Positions 11,901 through 25,900 of a stretch of 64,000 bases of DNA are shown piece after piece. The notes under the pieces are model-generated. The model did no database searches, was not told the origin of the DNA, and saw nothing but the letters and a program-made list of their open reading frames with translations. The number at the start of each line of letters is the position of its first letter. Position 1 is the first letter of the stretch. Both the position numbers and the translations under genes were made by a program. Source of the stretch: Aplysia californica (taxonomy: Eukaryota; Mollusca; Gastropoda; Aplysiida; Aplysiidae); contig NW_004797319.1 in assembly GCF_000002075.1 (NCBI RefSeq), positions 1,028,714-1,092,713 of the forward strand. Reading direction: 5' to 3'.

Positions 11901-14900
11901 AGTACTTTTACACAACAAAATTTATCATTATTTTGCTCACTAAAGAAGTGTAGGACTCTTCTTTATAATATTGATACTACTGGACTCAAATTGCCAGTGC
12001 ACTGAAATTGAGAAATCAATATTTTTGAGTGCTAGATCTAGGCCTAAATCTAAGTAGTCAAAATATTTTTTTCTCCCCAAAATCACTGCTTTTTGGGGAA
12101 TTTACTAAAAAAAAGTACCATCCAAGACATGTATAGGTTTATTCCAAATGCAATTCTGAATAATTCCATATAAGATACGAGTATTTTTTTCTGTTTGGGA
12201 TCCTTTTTTCAAAATTATTATAAAATTGTTGTTTTTTTCAATATCGGAGGTTATGATCCAAATGTACAAATATTATGGAATGTATGTAAATAACTGCTCA
12301 ATATTTTCCTGTTCTATATACAATTATGGTTATTTTGATGTATAATTTGACTAGGTACAAACATATATTTTGAGTTTCATCTGAGATTATAAATTTTTTG
12401 TTTTCAAATTTTATCCGCAGCCAATCACAATTGTGTTGCATAATCGCCTCTTACAGGAACCAAAGTTGAAAAATACTCAAATAAACAATACAAATGTATT
12501 CTACAAACCATACTGAAAATGTTGGTGTATAATATGTTTATATTTATTTGAATCTATGGCCCCCAAGACCTGTGAACTGCACACTAGTCATCATCTCATT
12601 TCGCCCTCCCGAAAAAAATTCGTCCGCAAGCCGAAAATAATACGTAGCGAATGAGTTAAGAGAAGAAAGATGCACATCTGCATTTTCTGACAAAGTGCAC
12701 TTGGTGTCGGCTCTTGCTTTACCATTAAATACACAAGAGAAAGACACTTTGCGTTTGTACATGAACTATATAGTGTCTAGAACAGCCTGAATACAACTAA
12801 GAAAGATATGAGACCATGTAAAAACACCAAACTGTGTAAATACATGGGCAGAGGTAAACTTCTTGTATATGGAATATAAATAACTAGCTGGGTCCCCTTT
12901 CGATGAAAGGAATGATCGGTGCAGTAACATCAACTGAAAGTCATTGGCCTACTATATTTACACTCTTCTAGAATAGAGCAATAAATCTTGAGAGATGCAA
13001 AAAATTAGAAGGTCTAGATCTATACTCTCAAAACAAAATGCGCCTCGCGAAATATCACTTCCGGCACTTCCGCTGTGGAGGACAGCTACGCAGATTTGTT
13101 TCATTTCTCAGTGGAATAATCACAAAGGCCAAAGAAGAACGGGAACTTTTGTCAAATATATTTTTCCAAATTCAGGAAATGAATGAATCAAAAGTCGGGC
13201 TCCGTCATGGGGACCTATCCCAGGGCTGCCTAAATCTACCGATTTTTCTGGTAGTTACCGATTTTGGGCCCGTTCTACGGACATACCGATAAAGGGGTCA
13301 AAACTACCGGATTTGCGATGGGTGCTGCAAGTAGAAGAAGAAAAAGAAAAACACTTTGCCGTTTCCAATCTTCCCAGTTTTTGCGGAAATCCGTACTTTC
13401 GGACAGTTCTGTTTTTGCTGCATCATCATATCAACTCCATGCGTAAAAGAGAAAGAGAGAGAGATTAGCTTATATAAATCGCCGGGACCCGGGAATGCAT
13501 CTGGAATTTGAGGAAATCTGTAAATTCCCCCGCAAAAAATGCACAAAGTCCTCGAAACAAAATCCAGAAGGGCCACTGAGCTCCTATTTTACCAGTCGTG
13601 TTTGTGATTACGTTGGCCTTCCCCGGTCCGAGAGTACATTTCACGCGAATAGCTGGCTATGGCGAATAAGTGGCTATGGCGGCAGACGCAAGTGTAGGTG
13701 TAATATCGAGACTCCATCAGGAAAATCAAAATCTACTTTCGCTTTCGTTACCGCCCAGAATAGTCTGATGATAGTTTGTTAACATTAGGTCTACAGTTAT
13801 GACATGCAGTTTATGCATGAGAAACAGTGTCGCCATGCACATAAAATCAATATTCTCACTATGCTGTCTCATGAAGAAAAGAAAGAAAGAAAAAGAAAGG
13901 GACCGGTCAGTGAACCTGTGCGCTTTGGCATCGTGTGAGTACGGCCTCCGGTACGACATGAGTACGACGGGACTGGCGGTTGTTGGTGTCATCAAAGTTC
14001 ATTCAAAGTAGGACTAGGAGCGTTACTGCACTTTGCAATTGGGTTTGGGGAGGGGGGGGTGTGCTTGACGGAATTCAGTCTTCGGCAGCAGGAGAAGGCC
14101 GCAGTGCAAGAAACTGATGCTAAAATGTAAACGATAAGTGGAAGTGGTGCTCTTAGGTTTTAACATTCGACAATGGAATGTGTAAATGAGGGAACCTTGG
14201 CTTGGTGATTGTATCTTCAAGATTGGTGTTCCCGGATTGGCCGTATTTGTCAATGATGCGATGACAAATTGAATAGTGGCAATGAAGACACATTTTCAAC
14301 CCTTTGAAAGCTCTAGATTTCAATTTCTTTCGGGGCTTCACCCCAATTTCTTTCGGGGCTTCACCCCTGACCCCCTACTGGACCTTGCAGAGGGCCTATG
14401 CTTGAAGAAAAAAAAAAAAAAAAATCTTTTTTTAGATGTATTTGGACTTACTGGAGAATAAGATCTGAAACTAATTTTATCAACAGAGTGTGCATTTTGA
14501 AGGAAAAAAATCAATACTTAGTCCATCACTACATCTCACACTCTTAGGCCTTTCAGCTCCAGCTCTCAGTACACGCTCTCTTCTAATGTCTCTTTTTGCT
14601 CTGCCGTGAGCCTAACTATAACGGTTTTCTTTAAATAAGCTTTGTCTTGCATGCTATTCAACAACCCAATCGTGGTTTTGGCAGTTTATATTCTGGTCTC
14701 AACACAAGCCCAGATCAGGATTTATTTTGTATTTTTAGAGCAAAGCTAGATAAAATTGTCCGTCATACTAAGTCACACAGGATTTTTCAGTGCCCTATAC
14801 TAATGTCGGAAAATGTGTTTTAATATAGTTTCTACTGGTATGGGCTAGGGGTTTTTAAGTCAGTTTGGCATTCACCCTGCACTCAATACCACATTCAATA

Positions 14901-16867
14901 CTGAAAAATGGGTGCCTTGAACTTGAACAATAGTCCATAATGTTGAAAACAAAATTTCGCCTCATTTCATCAAGTTTTCAAAATATAATTATCCAAAAAA
15001 TCACGAAAAACAAGCCCCGTTCGATGGTTACTATGTGTAACGGGGCAACAATCATCTTTTTATTTCCTTCTTTGTCTTTGTACTACCTGATTTTGGGCCA
15101 AAATACCTGAAAGTGACCTTGAATTTACCTGAAATGGGAACTTTGAGGCTGGCAGCCCTGCTATCTATCTTTTTGCAGGTACTTGCCAACTTTCAATTCT
15201 GTAGCTGTCGCAGTTTTCCTGGAAAAGTGACACATGTGTTTCCAAGTTGCCAAATATGTAATAGATGACAGCTAATACATTCGTTCTTAGTTTTCGTATC
15301 AGAAATGTACTCAGGCACTTATTAATGTGAAGAAATCAGTACGTGGTCAGTCTTTGCAAATGGTAATAGAAACTGAAAGAAAAGCTCGAAAAGTCTGGTA
15401 CTGATTCAGCGTCACTGGAAAGCCAGAAATTATTCTGAAAACCCTGTTGCAACAAGTTACCCCCATTCTTCAGTCAATTTACAAATGTAGAGACTTAAGT
15501 TTTAAGAAAAGTAAGGCATTTCTTGAGTGTAACAGATACTGTATATATGTGAGGCAGCGTGGTGAAATCAGGCGCTCGTCAAAATGATGAAATTGTAGAA
15601 ACTGGCACTTTTCCACCTGTTTTGCAATTTTTATTGAATTTTTGTTTTTAGGCTCAACACCTTTTCTGTCCATTTAAGAACACATTTCTATGTCGATTTC
15701 ACTGAAAAAGTTGATTAGAGGCACAAAGAATGTAAGTTTTCCGTTTCCATGGACTCTCAAGCTATGGAAATAACCAAACTTTGGCGGCCATTTTCTCGCT
15801 AATTTTACCTCTGAAACCAGGCTGCCCCCACCTCTTTCAATCGCAAATATCTTGACTCGTATTCAAGATAAATGGATATTCTTTTCTTCCAAATCAAGAC
15901 AAATGAACAAGCTTTAAGATGGTACCAATAACTCCACATGCCCAAAAAATTAACGAGCGCCCGATTCCCCCGCATCTTGACACTTATATATATGCATGAC
16001 ATTGTAGATGTATTTTGGCACTAGAATCGATTCATACATCTATGTAGAGAGACCACAGCGTAAATATATATGATAATTAATAGTCTGATACTCACGATTT
16101 TATTAGACACATAACATTGTGTGTGAAGGAATGGCATGTGTGAGGTCTCGAAATGATTCTTCGCCCATTGTGTGCAAGGTGGATTAAGGTGCAGAAATAC
16201 AGCTTTCTATCTTCTTCGCAGATACACCCTTTTAGATACACCCTTTTGTGAGTACCTTCATCTATGTCATGTTTCTTTTTTAATGTTGCTTTTTTGTCAT
16301 CCACTTTTGTAAAAAAAAATTCACAATTTAGCATTGCCAAGAAATTGCAGGATATTTTCTCCGTCGTTGTTCCCAGCAGAATTTTAAATTTTATAAAGGC
16401 CATTGGCCTTTATGGCGAGTTGTAAAGTGAATCTGATATTATTTAAAATTTTTATTGTTACTTAAAAGTTGTTTTAGATCACAAATGTATTTACACCGAA
16501 TTTGAATATTTTAACTTTTTAGCATTTTAAAGTAAACTAGTTACCAGTCGTGAAGTGAACTTTCGCAGAGGTGAACAACTTGTGTTTCGCGCGCTCATAT
16601 GACCTTAGCAGTTGCGAGCGCCGTAAAACCTTATACTACTAACTAACTAACAACTTCAGTGTGTTTAACGAAAAAACCAAATGAGTTACAATGTCCGTTC
16701 TTTTTTGAGTCGCAAGAGCAAAATTTCATACTTTGGGTGCATTGGATGATAAGTACAAGGATACTCCCAAAACTAAAAGTTGAAGAGTACCAAAAATTAA
16801 GTCAGCCCAGCCAGAGAAGCGACAGGGAGCTGACCTTTGTGATCCTGATGTGTTAAGGTGCCCCCCC

Positions 16868-16916
<49 letters not shown>

Positions 16917-19900
16917 CCTCTCTCTTTCTCTCCCTCTCTTTCTCTCTCTCCCTCTCTCAAGACCATAATATGTTGAGCTGAACAGCACAAAATCTGACAC
17001 TATACTTTGTTTTGTTTACAGTACTTACTAGATTTGACGATCATATAAGTAAGTATTAAACAACTTGCTTAAAGTTCGCTGATGAACCTATGATATGTGG
17101 TTCACAAATCCAGAGTTTACCTAGGTTTCCAAAGCACCAAGAGGAACGGATGGAAGGTTTTATGAAGAAAAAAGTTGTTGCCTTCTCTTTTAGGTGGCAA
17201 AGTGGAACTTTGGGATGAAAGAACGCAATCCAATCAAGACTCTCAAAGTGTACTGCAAGTCAGAACCAGACAAGGCAGTTGATGCCCCTGAGGTAAGTAA
17301 CTACCTTATGAAATCTCCCTTAGTGTTGTGCTTAATCTGCCGTCGAAAGTAAGTGGTTTGTCAGAGGTATCACTGTTAGATCCTACTGTTTACTCCCCTC
17401 TTTTCTTTCTGTTTGTCAGTCTCATTTTATTCCCCTACACTAGTTTATCCTTACGTTACTTGAAATGTATCATTTAAAATGTTGGCTTTCTGTGGAAGTT
17501 TTTATATGACAGTCAATCTCATTGCTGATTTTTGTTGTTGTTTTGGTAACTGGTCAAGCTTTGTACCTGGTTTTTGTCCTTTCATCCAATGACATGAAAG
17601 GGTATGTGGGTTCTAATAGCATGTAATATCTTTGAGTGGCCTCACAAGGAGAGAGAATGATATCATCGAGTTCTGGGCAGCAGAAAAAGTGGTGGTCCAC
17701 TGTCTAGTCTCATAAATTTTTGGCAGCTGGTATGTTCACGACATGTCGTGGGGAAAAAATGTAAGCGCATTTTCATGACCTGTCGGGGGAAAAAAAATTA
17801 TGCGCATTTTCATGACCTGTCAAAGACATACCGGCTCTTACCGCAGAGGTCTAGATTTTCTAAGCAATTTTTTTTTCAGTAGATCTACATCTTGCTTCCG
17901 ATTTTGGACTTGTTCTAACACCATTCCGATTAAGGTATCAAAACTACCAGATTTGTGATACGATATGTTCCGAGAGTGCTTCCAACTCCAACTTTCCCTT
18001 GAGAAACCCGTAACCTAGATTTACATCCCGAAATCTTTGAAAAGAGAGAGAGAAAGAGACAGACAGACAGACTGATGACAGACAGAGAGAGAAAAGAAGG
18101 GGGGGGGGCACGGTTGCTTTCTTATTTCTTGCTTTTCGGGCGGTAGCTCTAAAATCTCACCCTCGGCAGTAAGTTTTGGGCCTATTTGTGCGAACTCGAC
18201 CATTGTCCCTCTGCGCAGCTCTGTCGGGAAAATAAAGGTGTTAATAAGTGAAGTTCTGCTCTGGTTTTGCCATTCCACAATCGAACGTGTAAAAAATGGT
18301 GGAAATTTAGAGTAGAATCTATAGGATTGGTGATCGTACCGTCAGGATTGATATTCCCGGATTTGTGTAACAGCCTACTGTAAGAGATGCGATGACAAAT
18401 TGAATAATAGCCGCAATGAAAAATGCCGTTTTCGACCCTCAGAAAGTTTTAAAAAACCTTTGTTAAAGTAGAGACATGAACACAAACAGTACTGCCACTC
18501 CGCCGGGTAGTGTTTCGACTCGTCTTTGATTGTGTTGTTCTTGGTGGTGGCTGATTTCGAGGATTTTTTGCTGAAAACATACTTTGTACCGCAGTACTTC
18601 CGAAGTGTTAGATTGGAACCTACAGGGTAAAAGATCAAGGGGAAGACCTCGTGGAACCTGGAGAAGAGTACGGAAATGGATGTACAGAAAAGTGGAAAGA
18701 CATGGAGTGACATCAAGCCACTTGCCCAGGATAGGGAAAGGTGGAGAGTGTTTGTTCGTGGCCTATATCCTGACCCGGAGGGTGGGAAAGGCAATGATGA
18801 TGACTTCCGAAATTCTTCCTCAAACTCACGATACGCTTTAAAATTAAGAATTCGTCCCACTTCAAAGGGAAGGGGATTTGCATCCGCCATTCTTATCGAG
18901 AGAGAGAGAGAGAGAGACTGAGAGAGAAGGCATGGCCAAAGGGCAGAGAGTCTATAAATACACCTCTGGCATGACCCAGCTGTTTACTGATTCTTCCAAG
19001 GAGAAAAACAAGTCGAGAAAATGCGCGTAGATTTTTTTTCCACATGTCGTGAAAATACCGGCTGCCTGTATTTTTACAAGGGCATGTTTCTGTGGTTAAT
19101 TTCTGTTGAGGTGTGAGGAAGAAATTCAGTGGTTTATATTCTATGTGTTAGTGACAAATCATGGACTGTCCTTCTCTTGTGGCTTGGTTATTGTCATTTT
19201 TTTCTGTGGTAGCCATATATGCTTGATCTGTGATGTCCATTGCGTTTTTGGCCCTTCCAGCTCATTTTGGTGTTCACTGTGGTGATTTATTTTGGTGTTG
19301 GAAGACAAGTTTGTGTTCCTGTCAAGTTTTTTGCAAATATGCCTGTTCTTTCAGTTCTTTGTGCGTTTGAGTGTTCTTGGACCCACTGCTTCTCCAGGTT
19401 GATGTCTTAGAAGTTAGAATGTCATTAGATGGTTTGAGTCTAACTTTATGTGTCAGTCGTTGACAGGTGTTCTGGTGTGATTTGCTCCTTCTTTCATTAA
19501 ATTTGTCCTCCTTTTTTTGTGTTTGTTACTCTCTTGTAACGCCTCTAATCTTATGCACATATATAACCTCATTGTGTTGCAAGTGCTGTAAAAGTCTTAC
19601 TAAAACTAAAACAAACTTTTACTTTACCGCATCTTTGTTCACATTTCACAGGGGTTTCACGAACTGATTCCCAGTCAATGAAGCTATCAGTACCAGTACT
19701 CTGGCAGTACTATGTTTTTGGTTTTCAAAGGATTATTGAGGGTGGATAAAAAATTAAGTGGACTGATGCTATTATATATGAAAATTACTGCAGCATAATT
19801 TACTCCTCACTGCTACCTTCAAAGTAGCCCCGTCCTGCACGTATCCAGTGATTCCAGCAGGTTTGTAAGCATTGGAAGCTTCTCTGTACCTCCTCCTTTG

Positions 19901-22900
19901 TGATAGCCTTGAGCACTCTGTCTCAGCTACTCAAATTTAATACATTTTGGCCTAATATCTTCAAAACAGAAGCCTTTCAAATGCATTTTCACTTTTGAGA
20001 AAAAATAAAATCACATGGAACCAAGAGTGGTGAGTATGGTCGATGAGACATCAGTTACTGCGTGACGGAGCCAGTCGTTTTGGTCAAATGTTCTCCCTCA
20101 AATGCCTCAACACTTGCACGTAATAGTTTTGATTGATTCTTTGTCATTGTGAAACTTATTCTTAGAGTGTAATGCCCTACCAATTGTTAAAGAAAACTAC
20201 AAATAGTTACTAAACATTACTTCACACCTAGTAGGTGTTCTTTGAATGTGGCGAATCTACGTATTTCCTTTGTGTTGATTGTTGCTTTGTTTCTGGGTTG
20301 TAGAAGCTACAGCCAAGTTTCCTCACCTATAATAATTCTTTTAGGGAAGTTTTCGTCAAGTCTGTGATCAACGCAACGAACATATACTCCCATCTACTCA
20401 GTTGCTTTTGGTCTTCAATCAGCAAACGGGGACAAAAATTTTGCATCCTCTCTTTGCTTAACTGCGATGCTTGGAGTTTGACATAGCCACAAGAAATTCC
20501 CGCAGTGCTCATGACTTCATTAGCAGTTTGGCAACAATTATTTCAGACAGTTTCGTCTACTTTTTAAAGTCTCCTCTTTTACAGACATCTTCAGCCTTCC
20601 CCCAGACCCCAGCATTAAATTTGGAGGAACATGAAAAGCATTACGTTCTTGTTAATTAATCTTTGCCAAAAGCAACCAACAACATTTCAACTGCTTCATG
20701 TAAGACTCGACCATACACCATATTAAAAAGTGATGTTGACCGAGTCTTACACTGAGCAGACGATTTGAAATGTTTCTGTGGCTGTTCTTCCAAATGAATC
20801 AAAACTGAATGCTCATGTTTTGCTCAATCCGCTTCCACAAAGACAAGGTAAATAAAACACAACAATTTTAATATCCTTCAAACTTTTTTTGAAATTTGGC
20901 TTAAGATATAAACTGTAATCACGATGAACGTGAAGTGAACTCGGAAAAGTTGATGCCAAGTGAAAATTGTTGTACAGTAATCGATGAAACTTTTTCGTAT
21001 GATGATGAAAAAGGCTTCTGTTTGTGCCAGTAACATGCTCAACAAGAGTACCCAATTATTTACTATTGGAAAAACTGAGTTCGGTTACTTTTTTATCCAC
21101 CCTCTTACTATGTCCCTCAAAAATAGAGCTTTGATAATATAAAAGCAGTTTTTATTGCTTCCTAAATTTTGTATGTTTTTCTTGGTAAGCTTGCAAAGTG
21201 TTATTGAAATTTCCAGGCAAGTGATCTATTAGATATGATTTCGCATTTATTCAAATAAGTTTCCCTTTTTTTTGTGTGATGAATACATGTGTCACTGTGT
21301 CTGAAAATTTAGCATTCTTGTTTTTGGATTCTGTCATTATCTCATGATTCTTCAAAAAGATGGGCAGGGAAATTTTAAATTGGTCTTCAAGTTTCTTATC
21401 TGTTTCATAGCTGATGATTTCATTTTCTTGTGCTTCTGGTCTTCAGTGGAGAAATGTCCTTTTGAGTTGTCCGCTTCTGGGTCTTCCCATATCTTCCAGG
21501 TCTGTTTGATGGTCTGGCTTTATTCTTTTCATTCTTTCACAGAGCACCCTACGCCACCCTTTACAAAGCAGTTGCACTGCTTTTGGTCTGAACAAGAGTG
21601 TTTAAGGTAGTGACACTGCCCCTGATCCTTTTGGGCCAAGGTAGTGTTCCTTTAGTATCTGTTTGCCAAAGAGACATAACCTAGGACATTCTTGACTGAG
21701 TTGCACTTTCAACCTTTTCTTTCATTGATCTTTGGATTGTCAACACCTTTTAGCTCACTTGAATCCTGATTTGGGAAAGAACACTAAAATTTGTTAATGT
21801 TATTTGTTACGTGACAAGTTTTGTGGAAGTCATTGATATGCTTTGGAGCTGGCCTCCTCGGTTATATCGATTGTGTCAATGTAGGAGTTAAAGATTTACA
21901 GTTACAATTACCAGTCACTGTTATACGCTACATTGTGAAATTGACCAACAAGGAGGTGGTTTGAACCAGTGGCGGTGGGTGGACCAAAATTTGGGTGGGG
22001 CTTAGGTTGCTTCCAGATTTTCTATAGTCACAATGAGCCACGGCAGTTTGAGTACCATGCAAACGAGAAGAGTTGCCTTTGTTTTCCATCTCTTTGTTCT
22101 TAGTTAAATTCTTGTCGATGGTGTGAACGAAGCCGATTCACCTCCAAATTTCCTCTAATTAGTTTTCGTGTGATGAAAAAGTTGCCTTACAAGTAATTCG
22201 ACCTGATTTATAACTGTTAAATCTCAGTGGCACAAACACAAACATGCACACACAGCATTTCAAACATAATACTTCTATGAGCTGGACTAGGCCGTGTAGT
22301 CGAGAAAGTTGAACGCACCTTACAAAGAACCAATGAGCGCATAGGTATCTGTGTCAGTGGGGGAAAGTGTGTCGTAAACTTTCACCCCATTGTCAGGGCT
22401 AGGAGAGCGTGAGCCCTCGGCACAGTGTTATTTTTTCCCAGTCTTCTACCTTTTTACAAGAAGAGTTTCATTAAGGACGGGCTGTGGGAAAAGGGCTGAT
22501 CTTTGCTGAGCCCTAAAGACATTTGATTGGCTGCTGGGTTACTATAGTTGTAAGCGGTGACAACAGTGATTGGGTAAGCGAGCAAGCCGCCGAATAGATC
22601 ACGCTGTATTCATTGCGTGCGGTCATAACGGTTTCAACTGCTTATTTCATTATGGAGAAACTTTCATTTACTTTGGGATAGAATTGGGGGTGGCGGGTGG
22701 GGAGGGGATAGGGGCTCAAGCCCGTGAGCCCTTCACTTCCCACCGCCACTGGTTTGAACATGAGTCCAAAGTGAGGCTTAATTTTTGTTCTCCTTCTAAG
22801 AGTATTTCCCGTTATCTTGGTGTGTCATCTGTGTCCAAGTGTACCAACACAATAACCATTTCTGTGGTGAAAAAGCCATGTGTGCTTTATCTTCTTCTTC

Positions 22901-25900
22901 TTTTTTTTCTATCCTGTGGTTGGGGCAACCGTGGGGGCACCACTGCATCTGACAACCAGCTCTCGCCGTTTCTCTTTCTCCTCTGCTTTTCTCAGATTGT
23001 CACCCATCATCTTTCCTGTCCACTCTGTAATGTTGTCCTCCCTTCTCCTCCTCTGCCTTCCTCTCTTTCTCTTTTCTTGTACGGTTCCTTGTAGGATTGT
23101 TTTGGCAAGTCCTGTGGATCTTGTGACGTGCCCATACCATTTTAATTTTCGTCTCTTCACTGTGATCAGTAGATCTTCATGCTGCCCCACTGCATTGGTG
23201 ATTCTGTTCCTTACCTCAGTATTTAAAATGTGGTCTTTGTATGAGATGTCAAGGAGTTTGCGGTAACATCTCATCTCTGTTGTCTGAATCCTTTTCTCCA
23301 ATTCTGCTGTCTTCTTTGTTTTACTTTTCTAGCTTTATTTAAGTACAGATAAATATGCCTTATATGGCTTATTGTGTGTAGCTTAGAACCAAATGATACT
23401 TGGTGATATTCCTTTCACTGCTTGGGTTCAGTCACCACTGACTGCTGCCGTGACGACGTTAAGGAAGATTAATTGTGCTTATAGTTTTATTCGTCGTCTT
23501 AAAAGCAAGTACACCCTTAACCCTTTCGTTGCCAGGGGGGTATGCATTGCTACTGTCAGCGCTGATTTTCAGCTGAACTCGTCACCCAACACAGCAGTCT
23601 AGTGTCTCAGTGTTAATGGACGTGCGGTCTAGGTCTAGCATTCTTGTGACATATTTCGGATGCCGGGTCTTCTATTGTTTCACTTTTTTTACTTTTCTTA
23701 TTCCCGATTTCCTCCCATCTTACTCCTAATTTCGAATAACCTGCAAATCTAAGTCAAAAAGTGAATTTCTTTGCCGTTTTAAAGTCATTTTGATGTTAAC
23801 GTTTTACGAGAGCACGCATCCGTTCGCTTGCCTAGATATATTATACATTTATCGGTCGCTTGCAAGCGTAAGCTGTAAAGAAATATTAGCTAATTTAGTA
23901 CTGGTATGCTCGTCTTTTGTTCCCGAATACGAGTCTACGCAGCGCTTGTGGCTAAAACTTCGTACAGAAGAATTAGAGCCAGGTTATTAGCGTGCAGTAC
24001 ATGTAACGTCGTATAGGCAACCACGAGCGGAAAATTTTGCCAACTTCTGTGACGTACATGGAATGGTGCAGCGCTAAAAATTATGCATTTTCGTGACATA
24101 CGATGTAAGACAACGAAGTGGTTCATAATGCAGGTATTTAGAAAGTGCTACCTGTAGGTCCTACTTTTTTCCCCCCAGTTTCTGCCGTCTGTCTTGCTTT
24201 TCCCCGCACCGTTTAAAAAACAAGAATTGTTATTCCTTTTGCTATTCTCAGCCTGGGCTGTTGATCAAGCCAAGCGTCTTTGAGGAGATCAAGATTCGCG
24301 TATACAGTTGCACTAAAGATGATGCTAAGCGTCGCAGTATCCGTGAAGCCTTCCAAAGATGGCTACAGGTAAGTCAGTGTTCAGGATTTGTTACTATAAT
24401 TTTCTTAAATTCTCCTTGCGCCCCCCATGTCAATTTTCAAATTATGTAACTTTGTTATTTAGCTGTGGGTTTTTTTTTCCAGATTCATTCCTCCACTTTT
24501 TGTAATCACAAAATCTGGCCATTTCAATAGTTCTTCTTTCACCAAGCACCACAAAGACAAAAGAAAAGAGTGCACCGTAATTTGTGCAAACCAAAAACAA
24601 CAAAAAATTGTCTCTTTTCTCAAGTTCTGTCAATGCTCAAGATAGCTGATCCAGACTCTTGGCCATAGGTTTGGAATATTAATGTCAAAGCTTCTATTTA
24701 TTTCTGGTGGTGTAGTGGTGGGGGGGGGGGGGGGGGTTGTTAGGGTTTTCTTTTTTTTGGGGGGGGGTGTTTTTTTGTTTTTTGCTTTCCATTGAAGAAA
24801 GAGATACATGCAATTGACAGTTTGAATGGAAGTGAGGAAAAGATTTAGGTGTGTGTGGTGCTAGATCCAGAACAATACCTTCAGCTTCGAGGGAAACTGA
24901 ACTCTTATTGTTTTTACAGTTTTGGGGAATTTTGTTACGATTTTGTAGGTACTATTACTAAAAGTAACATAATTTTGCTCCCATACAAGATAGAATAATG
25001 CATCAATGAATTCAGAATTGGATTTGCTTTCAAGTAACATGCTTTGGAACCATGGAAGAAGTTTTTAACATTTTAAAAATCTGATCGTTGACCAGAGCCA
25101 AGCCGTGCAGTGAACTGTTGTGAATGCAACCAACTTAATTGTGTTTCGTGCTTTCTTATATGACCTTATGCAGTTCCGAGCGCTGTAAAACTTACTAAAA
25201 AAACAAAACATTACCATCAGCTGATGGGGCTTGATTCTCATCTTCAATAGACTCAGAGCTTTCTTCATCATCCCAAAGCTCCTCATCGCTTGAAACATTG
25301 GCAATTTCTTCGTCAGAACTGCATTTTGGAGCCATTATTTGCATTTTCCTTGGGACAGTGTGAGCAGCAATGTTTACGGAATTCAAAATGACGGACCGAA
25401 AGGCACATGAACGCTATCTATGTTTCAATTGACGTTTTTTAATAGAAAAATGCACTTTTTAAAGTAGTTTTGGTTTCATTCATCAAAGAAAGCGTCCCCC
25501 TTTTAAAAAATGGCATTTTGATACCAAATAAGGCAGATTATTATGAAAATTATGGGGGGCAAACCCAATAACCAACTGTGGTTGAAATTCTAAGTAAAAA
25601 ACATTTGAGGGTTAAAGGGCATATTTGGTATTGAGACTAAATTCAAGGGTATATCCTACAATTATTCAGTGCTTTCTGACAGTTCTGTACCTGATCCTCT
25701 GTCATTATCCACTAGATTTGTTCAAAAATGCAGTAGCGTAGTGCTACTGAAATTCTGTGGCAAAAGATCTGTACACGTCTTTGTATTTTCTTGTATAAGT
25801 TCCAGATATTTACGTTAATTCTCTCAGCAATAAGTTAATGTTATAGAAACCTGCCAGATTGTGCCTTTCCTGCAATGGGCCATTATCCCGCTCTGCATTC

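Larger units (their letters stand above)
11091..17193 (+). other. SAMHD1-like intron 4
   Basis: It contains the TTAA element at 11620, the hAT-like element at 13221, MITE copy B, a SINE tail and a C/TC repeat. In 12660-13220, 15161-15540, 16000-16570 and 16660-16860 I see nothing I can name. Confidence 0.7.
17293..24251 (+). other. SAMHD1-like intron 5
   Basis: It contains the 17.7-19.1 kb inverted-repeat element, a LINE tail, a SINE tail, a mariner, the 22-kb hAT-like MITE and a reversed LINE tail. In 17293-17715, 19070-19560, 21110-21958 and 23340-24251 there is nothing clear, except TTAACCCTTTCGTTGCC at 23519, which may be a lone piggyBac-like end. Confidence 0.65.

Noticed and set aside
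22570-23266. Plus-strand open frames of 128-174 codons
   Set aside because: They are antisense to the LINE C-terminal fragment, which has the recognisable protein on the minus strand.
23519-24125. Possible TTAA element starting CCCTTTCGTTGCC
   Set aside because: The left end looks right, but the only candidate right end (AACGAAGTGGTT near 24112) is too diverged and lacks TTAA.
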